Below are positions 1 through 8,899 of a stretch of 64,000 nucleotides of DNA, piece after piece. The translations under genes were made by a program, and so were the position numbers. Positions within the stretch are counted from its first letter, which is position 1. Every line of letters starts with the position of its first letter. This DNA comes from an uncultured Prevotellaceae bacterium (lineage in GTDB: Bacteria; Bacteroidota; Bacteroidia; Bacteroidales; Bacteroidaceae): the NCBI GenBank assembly GCA_900316265.1, contig ONCH01000012.1:1-64000 (forward strand), in the 5' to 3' direction. Below the pieces are notes generated by a model. The model was not told the DNA's origin, did not search any database, and saw nothing but the letters and a program-made list of their open reading frames with translations.

Positions 1-1
1 C

Positions 2-1153
2 AAGGACCTCATCATTCCTATTGGTGGTGAGATGGACTGGGACTACATCCAGGCTGTCAAGGAGGCTATGGTCGATCAGGATGTTATCCTGCGCCAGAAG
101 GACCTGAACATCGTTTATTCTCCCATGCATGGCACAGGTCGCGTGATTATTCCTATGGCTCTGCGCTCTTGGGGTTTCCAGAACATCCATGTTGTTCCTG
201 AGCAGATGGTTATTGATGGTAATTTCCCAACCGTTGTCAGCCCGAACCCAGAGAATGCCGAGGCTATGACACTGGGTATGAAGCTAGGTACCAAGCTGAA
301 TGCTGACCTGGTCATTGCTTCTGACCCTGATGCCGACCGCTTGGCTATCGTCTGCCGCAACTCGAAGGGCGAGTGGGAGATTCTGAATGGTAACCAGACC
401 TGTATGATGTTCTCTTGGTATATCATTGCCAACAAGAAGAAGCTCGGCCAGCTGAAGGGCAACGAGTTCCTGGTAAAGACCATCGTGACTACCGAGGTCA
501 TCGCCGAGATTGCCAAGAAGAACGGCGTAGAATATAAAGACTGCTACACAGGCTTCAAGTGGATTGCCAACGAGATTCGCGTCAACGAGGGCAAGAAGAA
601 GTACATCGGTGGTGGTGAGGAATCGTTCGGCTTCCTGCCATTCGATAAGGTACGCGATAAGGACTCCCCCGCATCTATCTGCTTGATTTGCGAGATTGCT
701 GCATGGGCTCGCGACAACGGCATGACGCTCTACGACCTGCTGATGAACATCTATGCTGAGTACGGATTCTCTCGCGAGGTGACCATCAATGTTGTTCGCC
801 CAGGTAAGTCGGGTGCCGACGAGATTAAGCAGATGATGATTGACTACCGCAACAATCCTCCCAAGGATCTGGGTGGTTCTAAGATCTGTCTCTCTAAGGA
901 CTTCCAGTCGCTGGAGTGCACCGATGCTCAGGGTAACAAGGGCAAGATTGACATGCCTGCAACGAGCAACGTGCTGCAGTGGTTCTGCGAGGATGGTACC
1001 AAGGTCAGCGTACGTCCTTCAGGCACAGAGCCAAAGATCAAGTTCTATACTGAGGTCAAGGATCCTTCATTCAAGTCTGCTGCCGACTATGAGCGCTGCA
1101 TGAAGGCTGCTGAGCAGAAGATTGAGGCTATCAAGAAGAGCCTGAACCTGTAA
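2..1153 (+). CDS. Phosphoglucomutase/phosphomannomutase family protein, 5' truncated by window edge
   Basis: Cytoplasmic alpha-D-phosphohexomutase that interconverts sugar-1- and sugar-6-phosphates. The reading frame is open from base 2 and no start codon is visible, so only about the C-terminal two thirds is present (members of this subfamily run to about 580 residues). Three of the four active-site elements are seen: the metal loop DPDADR, the sugar-binding loop GGEESFG and the phosphate-binding loop RPSGTEPK. The catalytic phosphoserine loop must lie upstream of the window. A strong hairpin terminator follows the stop codon, so the gene ends its own transcript. The family is certain. Whether glucose or mannose phosphate is preferred cannot be told from the sequence. 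Confidence 0.93.
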   Translation, partial: KDLIIPIGGEMDWDYIQAVKEAMVDQDVILRQKDLNIVYSPMHGTGRVIIPMALRSWGFQNIHVVPEQMVIDGNFPTVVSPNPENAEAMTLGMKLGTKLNADLVIASDPDADRLAIVCRNSKGEWEILNGNQTCMMFSWYIIANKKKLGQLKGNEFLVKTIVTTEVIAEIAKKNGVEYKDCYTGFKWIANEIRVNEGKKKYIGGGEESFGFLPFDKVRDKDSPASICLICEIAAWARDNGMTLYDLLMNIYAEYGFSREVTINVVRPGKSGADEIKQMMIDYRNNPPKDLGGSKICLSKDFQSLECTDAQGNKGKIDMPATSNVLQWFCEDGTKVSVRPSGTEPKIKFYTEVKDPSFKSAADYERCMKAAEQKIEAIKKSLNL

Positions 1154-1177
1154 TACCGCAAGGTCAATCAAAAACCA

Positions 1178-1208
1178 GAAACCCCTCCAGTTTCGGAGGG
1201 GTTTCTTC
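1178..1208 (+). terminator. Intrinsic terminator after the phosphosugar mutase
   Basis: An 11-bp perfect stem (GAAACCCCTCC paired with GGAGGGGTTTC) closes a 6-base loop and is followed by a short T-rich stretch. It lies 24 bases after the stop codon and 19 bases before the fucP-like start, so it probably separates the two transcripts. Confidence 0.85.
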
Positions 1209-1226
1209 TAAGTAACCAAACAAAAA

Positions 1227-2420
1227 ATGAAAGTAATAGAACGTAAATACCTGCTGCCTTTCGTGCTGGTCACGAGCCTCTTTGCGCTCTGGGGACTGGC
1301 CAACAACATGACCGATACGCTGCTGGCCGCCTTCCGCAAGATTATGCAGATGAGCGACACACAGACCAGTTTCATCCAGATGGCTTTCTATGGTGCCTAT
1401 TTCTGTCTGGCACTGCCTGCAGCGCTGTTCATTCGTAAGCACAACTACAAGAGTGGTGTCATTCTGGGTCTGTGCATGTATGCTGCTGGTGCCATTCTGT
1501 TTCTCCCTGCCGCTTGGGCCGAGAGTTACGCCTTCTACCTGATAGCCATCTACATCATGGCGTCGGGTTGTTCGGTACTGGAGACTACTGCCAATCCGTA
1601 CATCATGGCAATGGGTAGTCCTGAGACAGCCACGCGTCGTCTGAACATCGCGCAGAGTTTCAACCCCATCGGTTCCATCGCCGGCATCCTCATCAGCAAG
1701 TTCTTCATCTTGCAGGACATCTCGCTCTACAGCGTCAGTGGTACCTATGCCTTTGTAGGTGGCGTGCTGTTGGTGATTATGCTGGTCATGCTGTTTGCAC
1801 GTATGCCGGAGGGCAAGGATGACGCAGGAAAGGACACACTAGGAGCTACGTTCCGTCGTCTCTTGCACAACAAACTTTATGCTTGGGGTGTCGTGGCACA
1901 GTTCTTCTATGTGGGTGCACAAATCTGCGTCTGGAGCTTCACCATCCGTTTGGTCATGAAGGAACTGGGTCATGTGGAGTCAGAGGCTGCTACGCTCTAT
2001 CTCATTTCTATTATTGGTTTCTGTGCTTCCAGGTTTGTCTATACCTGGTTGATGAAGTTCATCACGCCTGCTCACCTGTTGTTTGTGGGTGGTGTGCTGA
2101 GTGCCCTGTGTACGCTGGGCGTTATACTGGCTGAGGGCTGGACGTGCGTGGTGTCGCTGGTACTCATCAGCATCTTTATGAGTTTGATGTTCCCAACCAT
2201 CTATGGTATCGCGCTGGGTGCTGTCTCGCAGAGTGAGCATGCCGATGATACGAAGATTGGTGCCAGTGGTCTGATTATGGCCATTCTGGGTGGTGCTTTG
2301 CTGACGCCTCTGCAGGGTGTTGTCAGTGATGCAGCTGGCATCAATATGAGCTATTTCGTGCCCTTCGGCTGTTTCTTGGTTATTATGTTCTACGCACAGT
2401 TTGCATCGAGGAAAGCATGA
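1227..2420 (+). CDS. fucP: FucP-type sugar:H+ symporter (MFS)
   Basis: Inner-membrane major facilitator protein of 397 residues with about 12 hydrophobic segments. It resembles E. coli FucP along its length. The TM1 region keeps the Asp (NNMTDTLL, equivalent to FucP Asp46), TM2 has QMAFYGAYF and TM4 has SVLETTANPY with the Glu equivalent to FucP Glu135. Both acidic residues are used for proton-coupled sugar uptake in FucP. The gene overlaps the next one by 4 bp (ATGA), so the two are translationally coupled, and the imported sugar is probably the substrate of the downstream kinase/nucleotidyltransferase. The substrate may be fucose or a related hexose. The family also contains glucose/galactose transporters. 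Confidence 0.85.
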   Translation: MKVIERKYLLPFVLVTSLFALWGLANNMTDTLLAAFRKIMQMSDTQTSFIQMAFYGAYFCLALPAALFIRKHNYKSGVILGLCMYAAGAILFLPAAWAESYAFYLIAIYIMASGCSVLETTANPYIMAMGSPETATRRLNIAQSFNPIGSIAGILISKFFILQDISLYSVSGTYAFVGGVLLVIMLVMLFARMPEGKDDAGKDTLGATFRRLLHNKLYAWGVVAQFFYVGAQICVWSFTIRLVMKELGHVESEAATLYLISIIGFCASRFVYTWLMKFITPAHLLFVGGVLSALCTLGVILAEGWTCVVSLVLISIFMSLMFPTIYGIALGAVSQSEHADDTKIGASGLIMAILGGALLTPLQGVVSDAAGINMSYFVPFGCFLVIMFYAQFASRKA

Positions 2421-3583
2421 AAAAAGTCTTTGTGTCAGGATGTTATGACCTGTTGCACAGTGGACACGTAGAGTTCTTCCGACAGGCAGCACAATATGGT
2501 GAGTTATATGTCGGCATTGGTTCCGACAAGACCATCGAGGGCTACAAGCATCATAAGACCATCTACTCTGAGCAGGAGAGATTGTTCATGGTGAAGAGCA
2601 TTCGTTACGTGAAAGATGCGTATATCAACCAAGGTAGTGGCATCCTCGATTTTCTGCCTACGCTTGACATCGTGAAGCCCGACATCTTGGTGGTTAACAG
2701 CGATGGAGGCAACGACGACAAACGGCGTGTCTGCGAGGAGCGCGGCATGGAGTATGTCGTCTTGGAGCGTGTGCCCCAGCAGGGATTGAAGGCACGCTCT
2801 TCTACGGATTTGAAGAAGAGTGAGTCACAGATTCCCACGCGTCTCGATTTGGCTGGAACGTGGATTGACCAGCCCTACGTGTCGTGCTTAGCACCAGGGT
2901 GGGCCATCACCATCTCCCTGGAACCTACGTTCGACATTCGTGATCGTTGTGGACTGAGTACCAGTACGCGCAATATGATTAAGAAAATATGGCCTTACCA
3001 GTTACCGAACATGGATCCTGAGACGCTCGCCAAACTCGTGTTCTGTTTTGAGAACGACCCAGAGCGCTCGGACGGTATCGTCAGTGGTGCACAAGACTCC
3101 ATCGGCATCTGCATTCCTGGTCTTTGTCGGCACTATTATAATAATAGGTTCTGGCCTGAGAAGATTGAGACCTGCTACGACGAAGAGGTGCTCACATGGC
3201 TGGAGCAGCATCTGGTTATGATTCCCATGGAACCACGTCAGCAGGGGTGTAACGTCTTAGCAGGTAAGGATATCACGGAGGCGAAGGTCAAGGCGTTGGC
3301 CAAGGCTGCAGACGACTGTTGGCAGGCTATCCTTGAACGTAATCTCCCTGCCTTTGCCCAAGCCTATGCCGACAGTTTCCACGCACAGGTAGCCATGTTC
3401 CCTGCAATGGTTCAGGGCTGTGTGCCTGACTATATCAAGAAATATGAGAATCTTGTGCTGGCCTATAAGATGTCTGGAGCTGGTGGGGGAGGCTATTTAG
3501 CATGTGTGGTTGAAAACGCAACTACATTTTCAACCACATATCCAGAAGCCATCCTGCTGACCATTCGTCGACCAGGAATGTAA
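2417..3583 (+). CDS. Fused cytidylyltransferase-like nucleotidyltransferase and GHMP-type sugar kinase
   Basis: A two-domain cytoplasmic protein of 388 residues. Residues 1 to about 135 form an HxGH nucleotidyltransferase (GCYDLLHSGHVEFF near the N terminus and a later RSST, like the ISSTxI motif of the fold), similar to the adenylyltransferase half of HldE. Residues from about 138 to the end look like a GHMP kinase: RLDLAGTWID at its start, GLSTSTR in place of the usual Gly/Ser-rich ATP loop, GAQDSIGI, and the C-terminal glycine motif SGAGGGGY. It is start-stop coupled to the FucP-like transporter, which suggests salvage of an imported sugar by phosphorylation and then nucleotide activation. 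It is much shorter than Fkp (about 950 residues) and the domain order is reversed. The domain calls are solid. The substrate is unknown. Confidence 0.72.
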   Translation: MKKVFVSGCYDLLHSGHVEFFRQAAQYGELYVGIGSDKTIEGYKHHKTIYSEQERLFMVKSIRYVKDAYINQGSGILDFLPTLDIVKPDILVVNSDGGNDDKRRVCEERGMEYVVLERVPQQGLKARSSTDLKKSESQIPTRLDLAGTWIDQPYVSCLAPGWAITISLEPTFDIRDRCGLSTSTRNMIKKIWPYQLPNMDPETLAKLVFCFENDPERSDGIVSGAQDSIGICIPGLCRHYYNNRFWPEKIETCYDEEVLTWLEQHLVMIPMEPRQQGCNVLAGKDITEAKVKALAKAADDCWQAILERNLPAFAQAYADSFHAQVAMFPAMVQGCVPDYIKKYENLVLAYKMSGAGGGGYLACVVENATTFSTTYPEAILLTIRRPGM

Positions 3584-3585
3584 TC

Positions 3586-4932
3586 TTAGTCTTGCTGCAT
3601 CAAGTAGGCCTTGAAGTCAGCGAAGTCCTTCGACATAGGAACGCTCTGCTTCTGACCTTTCATGAAGGCCTGCAGACGCTCTGGAATCTCAATGTCTATG
3701 CCGAGGATAGCGTCCACCTTTTCCTTGAACTTAGCAGGGTGGGCGGTTTCACAGAAGATGCCGACCTCGCCAGGTTTCAGTCCGTCCTTGAGAGCTTGGT
3801 AGCCACATGCTCCGTGCGGATCGAGGATGTACCCTGTCTCCTTATAGCACTGGCGCATGGTCTCGCTGATTTGCTCGTCGCTATAGGTGGCACCGCTGAT
3901 AAGGCTGCTGATGCGCTCGTGTGACTCTGCGGGCGACAAGGCACCATTTTCACTATACAGATTAAGGATGCGGGCAAAGTTTGACGGGTCGCCGACATCC
4001 ATCGCGTTAGCCAGAGTCTGTACTGACGAACGCGGATTGTACTGGCCAGTCTGCAGGTACTCGTAGAACACGTCGTTGGCATTGTTGGCAGCAATGAAAC
4101 GAGAAATAGGAAGTCCCATCTCGTGACCGAACAGGGCGGCACAAATGTTGCCGAAGTTGCCGCTGGGCACGCACATCACGATGTCTGATGTCTGATGTCC
4201 GAGGGCTGAAAGGCGAGCAACGGCATTAAAGTAGTAGAATGCCTGTGGCAGGAAACGTGCAACGTTGATGCTGTTGGCAGAAGTCAGCTTCATGTGCTTG
4301 TTCAGCTCTTCATCCATGAAGGCCGACTTGACCAGCACCTGGCAGTCGTCGAAGACACCGTCGACCTCAATGGCTGTGATGTTCTTGCCCAGTGTGGTAA
4401 ACTGGCACTCCTGAATGGGGCTGACCTTGCCCTTGGGGTAGAGCACATAGACATGGATGCCCTCCACGCCGAGGAAACCGTTGGCTACGGCGCTGCCAGT
4501 GTCGCCAGAGGTGGCTACGAGGACGTTGACCGTCTTGTGGGTAGCAGTTTCTCCGCGACCATTACGCAAGAAGTATCCAAGCAGGCGCGCCATAAAACGG
4601 GCACCGACATCCTTGAATGCCAGCGTGGGACCGTGGAACAGCTCCAGCGAGTAAATGTTGTCTTCCACCTTAACGATGGGACAGTCGAACGACAGTGTGT
4701 CATAGACGATGTCCTGCAGAGCGTCTTCGTCAACGTCGTCTCCGAAGAAGTTGGAGGCTACGTTGTAGGCAATGTCCTGGAAAGACATTCCTGCCATATC
4801 GTCGAAGAAAGCCTTCGGCAACTTGTATATCTCTTCCGGCATATAGAGACCGCGGTCTTCTGCCAGACCTTTCACTACGGCCTTCTGTAGGTCGGCCATG
4901 GGTGCTTTACCATTTGTGCTGTAGTATTTCAT
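3586..4932 (-). CDS. thrC: Threonine synthase
   Basis: PLP enzyme converting O-phosphohomoserine to threonine, last step of the pathway, cytoplasmic. The N terminus MKYYSTNG, the PLP-lysine region HGPTLAFKDVG, and the phosphate-binding glycine loop ATSGDTGSA are all present, with PSGNFGN further on. The chosen ATG at 4932 overlaps the TGA of the upstream gene (ATGA); the frame is open further upstream but that part lies inside the neighbour. It is the third gene of thrA, homoserine-kinase-like, thrC. Its stop lies only 2 bp from the stop of the convergent kinase/nucleotidyltransferase gene. An in-frame 7-bp tandem repeat (4180-4200) encodes the stretch just before the VPSGNFGN motif. Confidence 0.95.
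   Translation of the reverse strand: MKYYSTNGKAPMADLQKAVVKGLAEDRGLYMPEEIYKLPKAFFDDMAGMSFQDIAYNVASNFFGDDVDEDALQDIVYDTLSFDCPIVKVEDNIYSLELFHGPTLAFKDVGARFMARLLGYFLRNGRGETATHKTVNVLVATSGDTGSAVANGFLGVEGIHVYVLYPKGKVSPIQECQFTTLGKNITAIEVDGVFDDCQVLVKSAFMDEELNKHMKLTSANSINVARFLPQAFYYFNAVARLSALGHQTSDIVMCVPSGNFGNICAALFGHEMGLPISRFIAANNANDVFYEYLQTGQYNPRSSVQTLANAMDVGDPSNFARILNLYSENGALSPAESHERISSLISGATYSDEQISETMRQCYKETGYILDPHGACGYQALKDGLKPGEVGIFCETAHPAKFKEKVDAILGIDIEIPERLQAFMKGQKQSVPMSKDFADFKAYLMQQD
4180..4200. repeat. Three 7-bp tandem repeats inside thrC
   Basis: Plus-strand units GATGTCT, GATGTCT, GATGTCC in direct succession. They lie in the thrC reading frame and encode residues of GHQTSDIVM, next to the PLP-fold motif PSGNFG. 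The period matches the 7-bp arrays seen between genes elsewhere in the window. Confidence 0.8.
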
Positions 4933-6197
4933 AAGCTCATAAATGTTTTCATAAATTCGTTGAGTTTCAACAGGCCGTAGGAACCGCTGACACAAGAGAC
5001 CTCGTCGTATTGCTGCACGCAGTCAGCCTCAATGCCCCGATGCCAGATGAGGAAAGGTACGGGTTGACCGACGTGGATGCGCTGCTCCACAGGTGTCAGG
5101 TGGTCGGGCAGTACGGCTATGCAGACATTCTCCTGCCAGTCCTTCACCTTATTATATATAGGGGCTATCAGTCGCTGGTCCAGATACTCGATGGTCTTCA
5201 GTTTCAGTTCCAAGTCACCATCGTGACCAGCCTCGTCGCTGGCCTCTACGTGGACAAATACGAAGTCGTCATGCTCCAAGGCGTCGATGGCAGCCTGTGC
5301 CTTGCCTTCATAGTTGGTGTTGGCCAGACCAGTGGCGCCAGGCACCTTGACGATGCGCAGACCAGCGTATTTGCCGATGCCCTGAATGAGGTCTACGGCA
5401 GAGATAACGGTGCCGCTCTTTACCTGTGGGTACTGCTGCATGAGTGTCTCCATCGATGGACGGTAGCCACCACTCCAAGGCCAGATGCTGTTGGCCTGGC
5501 GCTCGCCCTTGGCAGCTTTCGCGAGGTTATATGGGTGCTTAGCCAGCAGTTCCTGAGAACGGAGGATGAGGTCGTTGAGGAGATTGGCGGTTTGCTGGGC
5601 AGACAGACGGCGGGTGTCAGCGACGGAATCGCTGACCACACTGTCTGGCTTCACCAGCAGTGGGCGCCACGGCTCGTTGGGATGATCATGGGGTGGGGCA
5701 CAAGTGATGTGTTTGTTGCCACCCTTGATAACCAACAGATGGCGGTATTGTATGCCTGTGATGAACCTCACGCGGTCACAACCCTCACGCTCGTTGATGG
5801 GCTTGGCGAGGTGCTCGTTCAGGTAGTCTATCAGCACGCGGGCATCTTCTGTCTCCAGATTGCCACCGTTGTGTGTGATGATTTTCCCATCCTCAAGAGT
5901 GATGATATTGCAGCGGATGGCAAAGTCGTCGTCAGCCATTTCATAGCCTATCGATGCAGCCTCCAAGGGTCCGCGACCTTCGTAAACCTTATTTAAATCA
6001 TAGCCGAGAATGGCGGTGTTGGCCACCTCAGAACCAGGGGGAAAACCCTCAGGAACTGTTACCAGTCTGCCGCAGCGACCCTCGCGTGCCAACTGGTCCA
6101 TCATGGGCTTATGGGCATATTGCAGTAATGTCTTCCCACCAAGTCTTTCTACTGGCAGGTCGGCCATTCCGTCGCCCAGAATAATAATTCGTTTCAT
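4929..6197 (-). CDS. Phosphoglycerate-mutase-like protein, probable homoserine kinase of the thr operon
   Basis: A 422-residue member of the archaeal-type, cofactor-independent phosphoglycerate mutase family (alkaline phosphatase superfamily). Visible metal and active-site motifs are GDGMAD near the N terminus, GSEVANTAILGYD with the catalytic Ser, VEASDEAGHDGD, and PDHLTP with a later His. A family model for exactly this context (TIGR02535, proposed homoserine kinase) covers operons of thrA and thrC without a GHMP-type thrB, and no thrB is present here. The gene sits between thrA and thrC and overlaps thrC by 4 bp, so homoserine phosphorylation is the likely role, with ATP as the inferred donor. 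A glycolytic mutase activity cannot be excluded by sequence alone. Confidence 0.82.
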   Translation of the reverse strand: MKRIIILGDGMADLPVERLGGKTLLQYAHKPMMDQLAREGRCGRLVTVPEGFPPGSEVANTAILGYDLNKVYEGRGPLEAASIGYEMADDDFAIRCNIITLEDGKIITHNGGNLETEDARVLIDYLNEHLAKPINEREGCDRVRFITGIQYRHLLVIKGGNKHITCAPPHDHPNEPWRPLLVKPDSVVSDSVADTRRLSAQQTANLLNDLILRSQELLAKHPYNLAKAAKGERQANSIWPWSGGYRPSMETLMQQYPQVKSGTVISAVDLIQGIGKYAGLRIVKVPGATGLANTNYEGKAQAAIDALEHDDFVFVHVEASDEAGHDGDLELKLKTIEYLDQRLIAPIYNKVKDWQENVCIAVLPDHLTPVEQRIHVGQPVPFLIWHRGIEADCVQQYDEVSCVSGSYGLLKLNEFMKTFMSL

Positions 6198-6211
6198 GTG
6201 CGTTATCGAAA

Positions 6212-6236
6212 AGCCCCTCCCTTTAGGGAGGGGTTA
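6212..6236. terminator. GC-rich hairpin between thrA and the homoserine-kinase-like gene
   Basis: A perfect 8-bp stem (CCCCTCCC paired with GGGAGGGG) with the loop TTTA, located in the 48-bp spacer between the first and second gene of the thr operon. No clear U-tract follows on the minus strand, so it may attenuate or set an mRNA end rather than fully terminate. Confidence 0.55.
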
Positions 6237-6245
6237 GGGTAGGCA

Positions 6246-8723
6246 TTAAATGTTAGCGATTGACATGATATTGGCAAATACACCAGCAGCAGTAACGGCA
6301 GCACCGGCACCATAGCCCTGAATGAGCATGGGGTACTCCTTATAACGCTCGGTGGTCAGCAGCACGATGTTGTTAGAACCCTCCAGTCCGTAGAACGGGT
6401 GTCCGTAAGGCACCTCCTTCAGGGCAACACTGGTCTTGAAGGATGATGGGTTCTGCTCGTCGGCTTCCATCGTAGCCACGAAGCGCCAACGCTTATTCTC
6501 AGCCTCCAGTACCTTGCGACGGGCCTCGAAGTCGGCATCAAGTTCGGGCAGCCGCTTCCAGAAGTCCTCAATAGAACCCTCGAAGTAGCTATCGGGTACG
6601 AAGAGATGTTTTTCGACGTCGTCCTGCTCTACCTTATAACCAGCCTCGCGGGTGAGGATGACCAACTTGCGGATTACATCCGTACCGCTGAGGTCGATAC
6701 GTGGGTCAGGCTCAGAATAGCGCTGCTCCTTGGCACGACGAACAGTCTCTGAGAAGGGCACATCGGCAGCAATCTCGTTGAAAATGAAGTTCAAGGTACC
6801 AGAGAGGATAGCCTCAATCTTCAGAATCTTATCACCAGAGTTGCACAGGTCATTGATGGTACCGATAATGGGCAGACCAGCACCAACGTTGGTCTCGTAG
6901 CGGAACCATACACCCTTGTCGCGAGCCGTCTGCTTCAGCTTCAGATAGCTGTCGTAGTCGCTAGAAGCTGCAATCTTATTGGCTGCAACGACGGATATGT
7001 TATGCTCCAGGAATGTCTGGTAGAGCGTTGCAATCTGCTTGCTGGCGGTACAGTCAACAAAGACGCTGTTAAAGATGTTCATCTTGATGATTTCCTCGCG
7101 CATGTGCTCCGTGTCAGCCTTGAAACCTGCACGCAGAATCGGCTCGTAGTTGTCGAGGTCTATGCCGTCGCGGTCGAGTACGAAGTTCTGGACATCAGAG
7201 ATGCCGACAACGTTGAGCTTCAGACGGCGCGATTGCATGAGAAACTGCTGCTGGGTACGAATCTGTTCGAGCAACATGCCACCCACAGTACCGATACCGC
7301 AGATGAAGATGTTGAGCACCTTATATTCTGACAGGAAGAACGAGTCATGCAGCACGTTCAGCGATTTGCGCAGGAAACGGCCATCGACAACGAACGAGAT
7401 ATTCGTCTCAGAAGCACCCTGAGCGCAGGCAATCACAGAGATACCTGAACGTCCGAGTGTACCAAACAGTTTACCAGCAATACCCGGTGTCTGCTTCATG
7501 TTCTCACCCACGATAGCAATGGTGGCCAAGCCACTCTCTACCTGCATGGGGAACATAGCGCCCGTCTCAATCTCCTTGGCGAACTCAGCGTTCAGCACCT
7601 CTGCAGCAGCTTCAGCATCCTCGTCGCGCACACCGATAGAGGTGGAGTTCTCAGAAGAGGCCTGCGATACCATGAACACAGAGATGCCCTTATTGGCCAA
7701 TGTGGTGAAGATACGACGGTTCACACCAATAACACCCACCATCGACAGACCTGTAACGGTAATCAGCGAGGTTCCCTTGATACTTGAAATACCCTTGATG
7801 GGCTTCTGGTCGTTCTCAATCTTTGCTTTGATGAGCGTACCTGGATGTTCGGGATTGAAGGTGTTCTTTACCTTAATAGGTATATTCTTGACACAGACGG
7901 GATAAATCGTCGGAGGATAGATGACCTTTGCACCAAAATTGCAGAGCTCCATGGCCTCTACGTAAGAGAGCTCGTTGATGGTATAGGCCGTTTTAATTAC
8001 CTTTGGATCGGCAGTCATGAAACCATCTACGTCTGTCCAGATTTCCAATACCTCGGCATTGAGCACAGCGGCAATGATGGATGCTGTGTAGTCAGAACCA
8101 CCACGACCGAGATTCGTCGTCTCGTTGCTGTCGCTGTCGCGGGCAATGAAGCCAGGAACTACATAGACCTTGTTTGCTGCGGTTGGATCGTAACCAATGT
8201 TACTGAAGGCCTCCTTCACCAACTGCGTAGTCAGCTCAGCATCGATGACGTGCTGACCCTGCTTCTTTTCCGTACGGATAAAGTCGCGGCTGTTCATGCG
8301 AACACCGTTCTTCACCATGGCTGCCACGATGTGCGAACTCAGACGCTCACCATAGCTGACGATGGTGTCCTCCGTCTTCTCCGACAGGTCGTGAATGAGG
8401 TACACACCATAGTAGATACTCTTCAACTGGTCGAAGAGCTGGTCTACATTATTAAATAAGTCAATGCGCTTTTTTTCATCCGTAATGATGGCCTCGATCA
8501 TTTGGTGGTGGCGGGTTACCATCGCGTCGAATTCTTCACGATAGTGGTCGTCGCCTTGCTTGGCCATCTGTGATGTGGCGATCAGTTTGTCGGTGATGCC
8601 GTTCAGTGCACTTACTACTACTACGACAGGTTGCGTCCGAGCCTCTGTCTCCACAATTTTTTTCAAGCTAAGAATGCTTTTTACGGAACCTACGGACGTT
8701 CCGCCGAATTTCAGTACTTTCAT
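6246..8723 (-). CDS. thrA: Bifunctional aspartokinase / homoserine dehydrogenase
   Basis: Fused enzyme of 825 residues catalysing the first and third steps of the aspartate pathway in the cytoplasm. The N-terminal aspartokinase shows KFGGTSVGSV and GRGGSDYTA. Two ACT-type regulatory segments follow (around GVIGVNRRIFTTLANKGISVF and GIAGKLFGTLGRSGISV), so threonine feedback is expected. The C-terminal homoserine dehydrogenase has the NAD(P) motif GIGTVGG and SGTLNFIF. The ATG at 8723 gives the canonical aspartokinase start MKVLKFGG. An in-frame ATG at 8780 lies close to the predicted transcription start and cannot be excluded. First gene of the thr operon. Confidence 0.95.
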   Translation of the reverse strand: MKVLKFGGTSVGSVKSILSLKKIVETEARTQPVVVVVSALNGITDKLIATSQMAKQGDDHYREEFDAMVTRHHQMIEAIITDEKKRIDLFNNVDQLFDQLKSIYYGVYLIHDLSEKTEDTIVSYGERLSSHIVAAMVKNGVRMNSRDFIRTEKKQGQHVIDAELTTQLVKEAFSNIGYDPTAANKVYVVPGFIARDSDSNETTNLGRGGSDYTASIIAAVLNAEVLEIWTDVDGFMTADPKVIKTAYTINELSYVEAMELCNFGAKVIYPPTIYPVCVKNIPIKVKNTFNPEHPGTLIKAKIENDQKPIKGISSIKGTSLITVTGLSMVGVIGVNRRIFTTLANKGISVFMVSQASSENSTSIGVRDEDAEAAAEVLNAEFAKEIETGAMFPMQVESGLATIAIVGENMKQTPGIAGKLFGTLGRSGISVIACAQGASETNISFVVDGRFLRKSLNVLHDSFFLSEYKVLNIFICGIGTVGGMLLEQIRTQQQFLMQSRRLKLNVVGISDVQNFVLDRDGIDLDNYEPILRAGFKADTEHMREEIIKMNIFNSVFVDCTASKQIATLYQTFLEHNISVVAANKIAASSDYDSYLKLKQTARDKGVWFRYETNVGAGLPIIGTINDLCNSGDKILKIEAILSGTLNFIFNEIAADVPFSETVRRAKEQRYSEPDPRIDLSGTDVIRKLVILTREAGYKVEQDDVEKHLFVPDSYFEGSIEDFWKRLPELDADFEARRKVLEAENKRWRFVATMEADEQNPSSFKTSVALKEVPYGHPFYGLEGSNNIVLLTTERYKEYPMLIQGYGAGAAVTAAGVFANIMSIANI

Positions 8724-8788
8724 ATTTCTATGCAATTTATCTTGCCGACGGTACCCCTGAACAACCGGGGATTGCTCCATTGGCGCGA

Positions 8789-8796
8789 CAAAAGTA
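8789..8796 (-). promoter_or_regulatory. -7 promoter element for the thr operon
   Basis: TACTTTTG on the minus strand fits the Bacteroidetes TAnnTTTG element. It implies an mRNA leader of roughly 60 bases before the ATG at 8723. No leader peptide rich in Thr or Ile codons is visible. Confidence 0.55.
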
Positions 8797-8859
8797 CTAA
8801 TAAGTGAGCAAAAAACCAAAGAAATTGTCATTTTTTTCATTTATATCGAAAATTTCTGC

Positions 8860-8867
8860 TAACTTTG
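8860..8867 (+). promoter_or_regulatory. -7 promoter element for the C69 dipeptidase gene
   Basis: TAACTTTG on the plus strand, 32 bases upstream of the ATG at 8900. The spacer to thrA thus carries two divergent promoters about 65 bp apart. Confidence 0.6.
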
Positions 8868-8899
8868 CACTCCAGAAAGAACCAAAAAGCAAAATAAAT

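Noticed and set aside
5010..5996. Long open frame on the plus strand across the homoserine-kinase-like gene
   Set aside because: It lies fully antisense to a gene with clear catalytic motifs and has no recognisable domain. It is a codon-bias shadow.
8724..8788. Leader-peptide attenuator before thrA
   Set aside because: The minus-strand leader shows no run of Thr or Ile codons and only a weak 4-bp stem.
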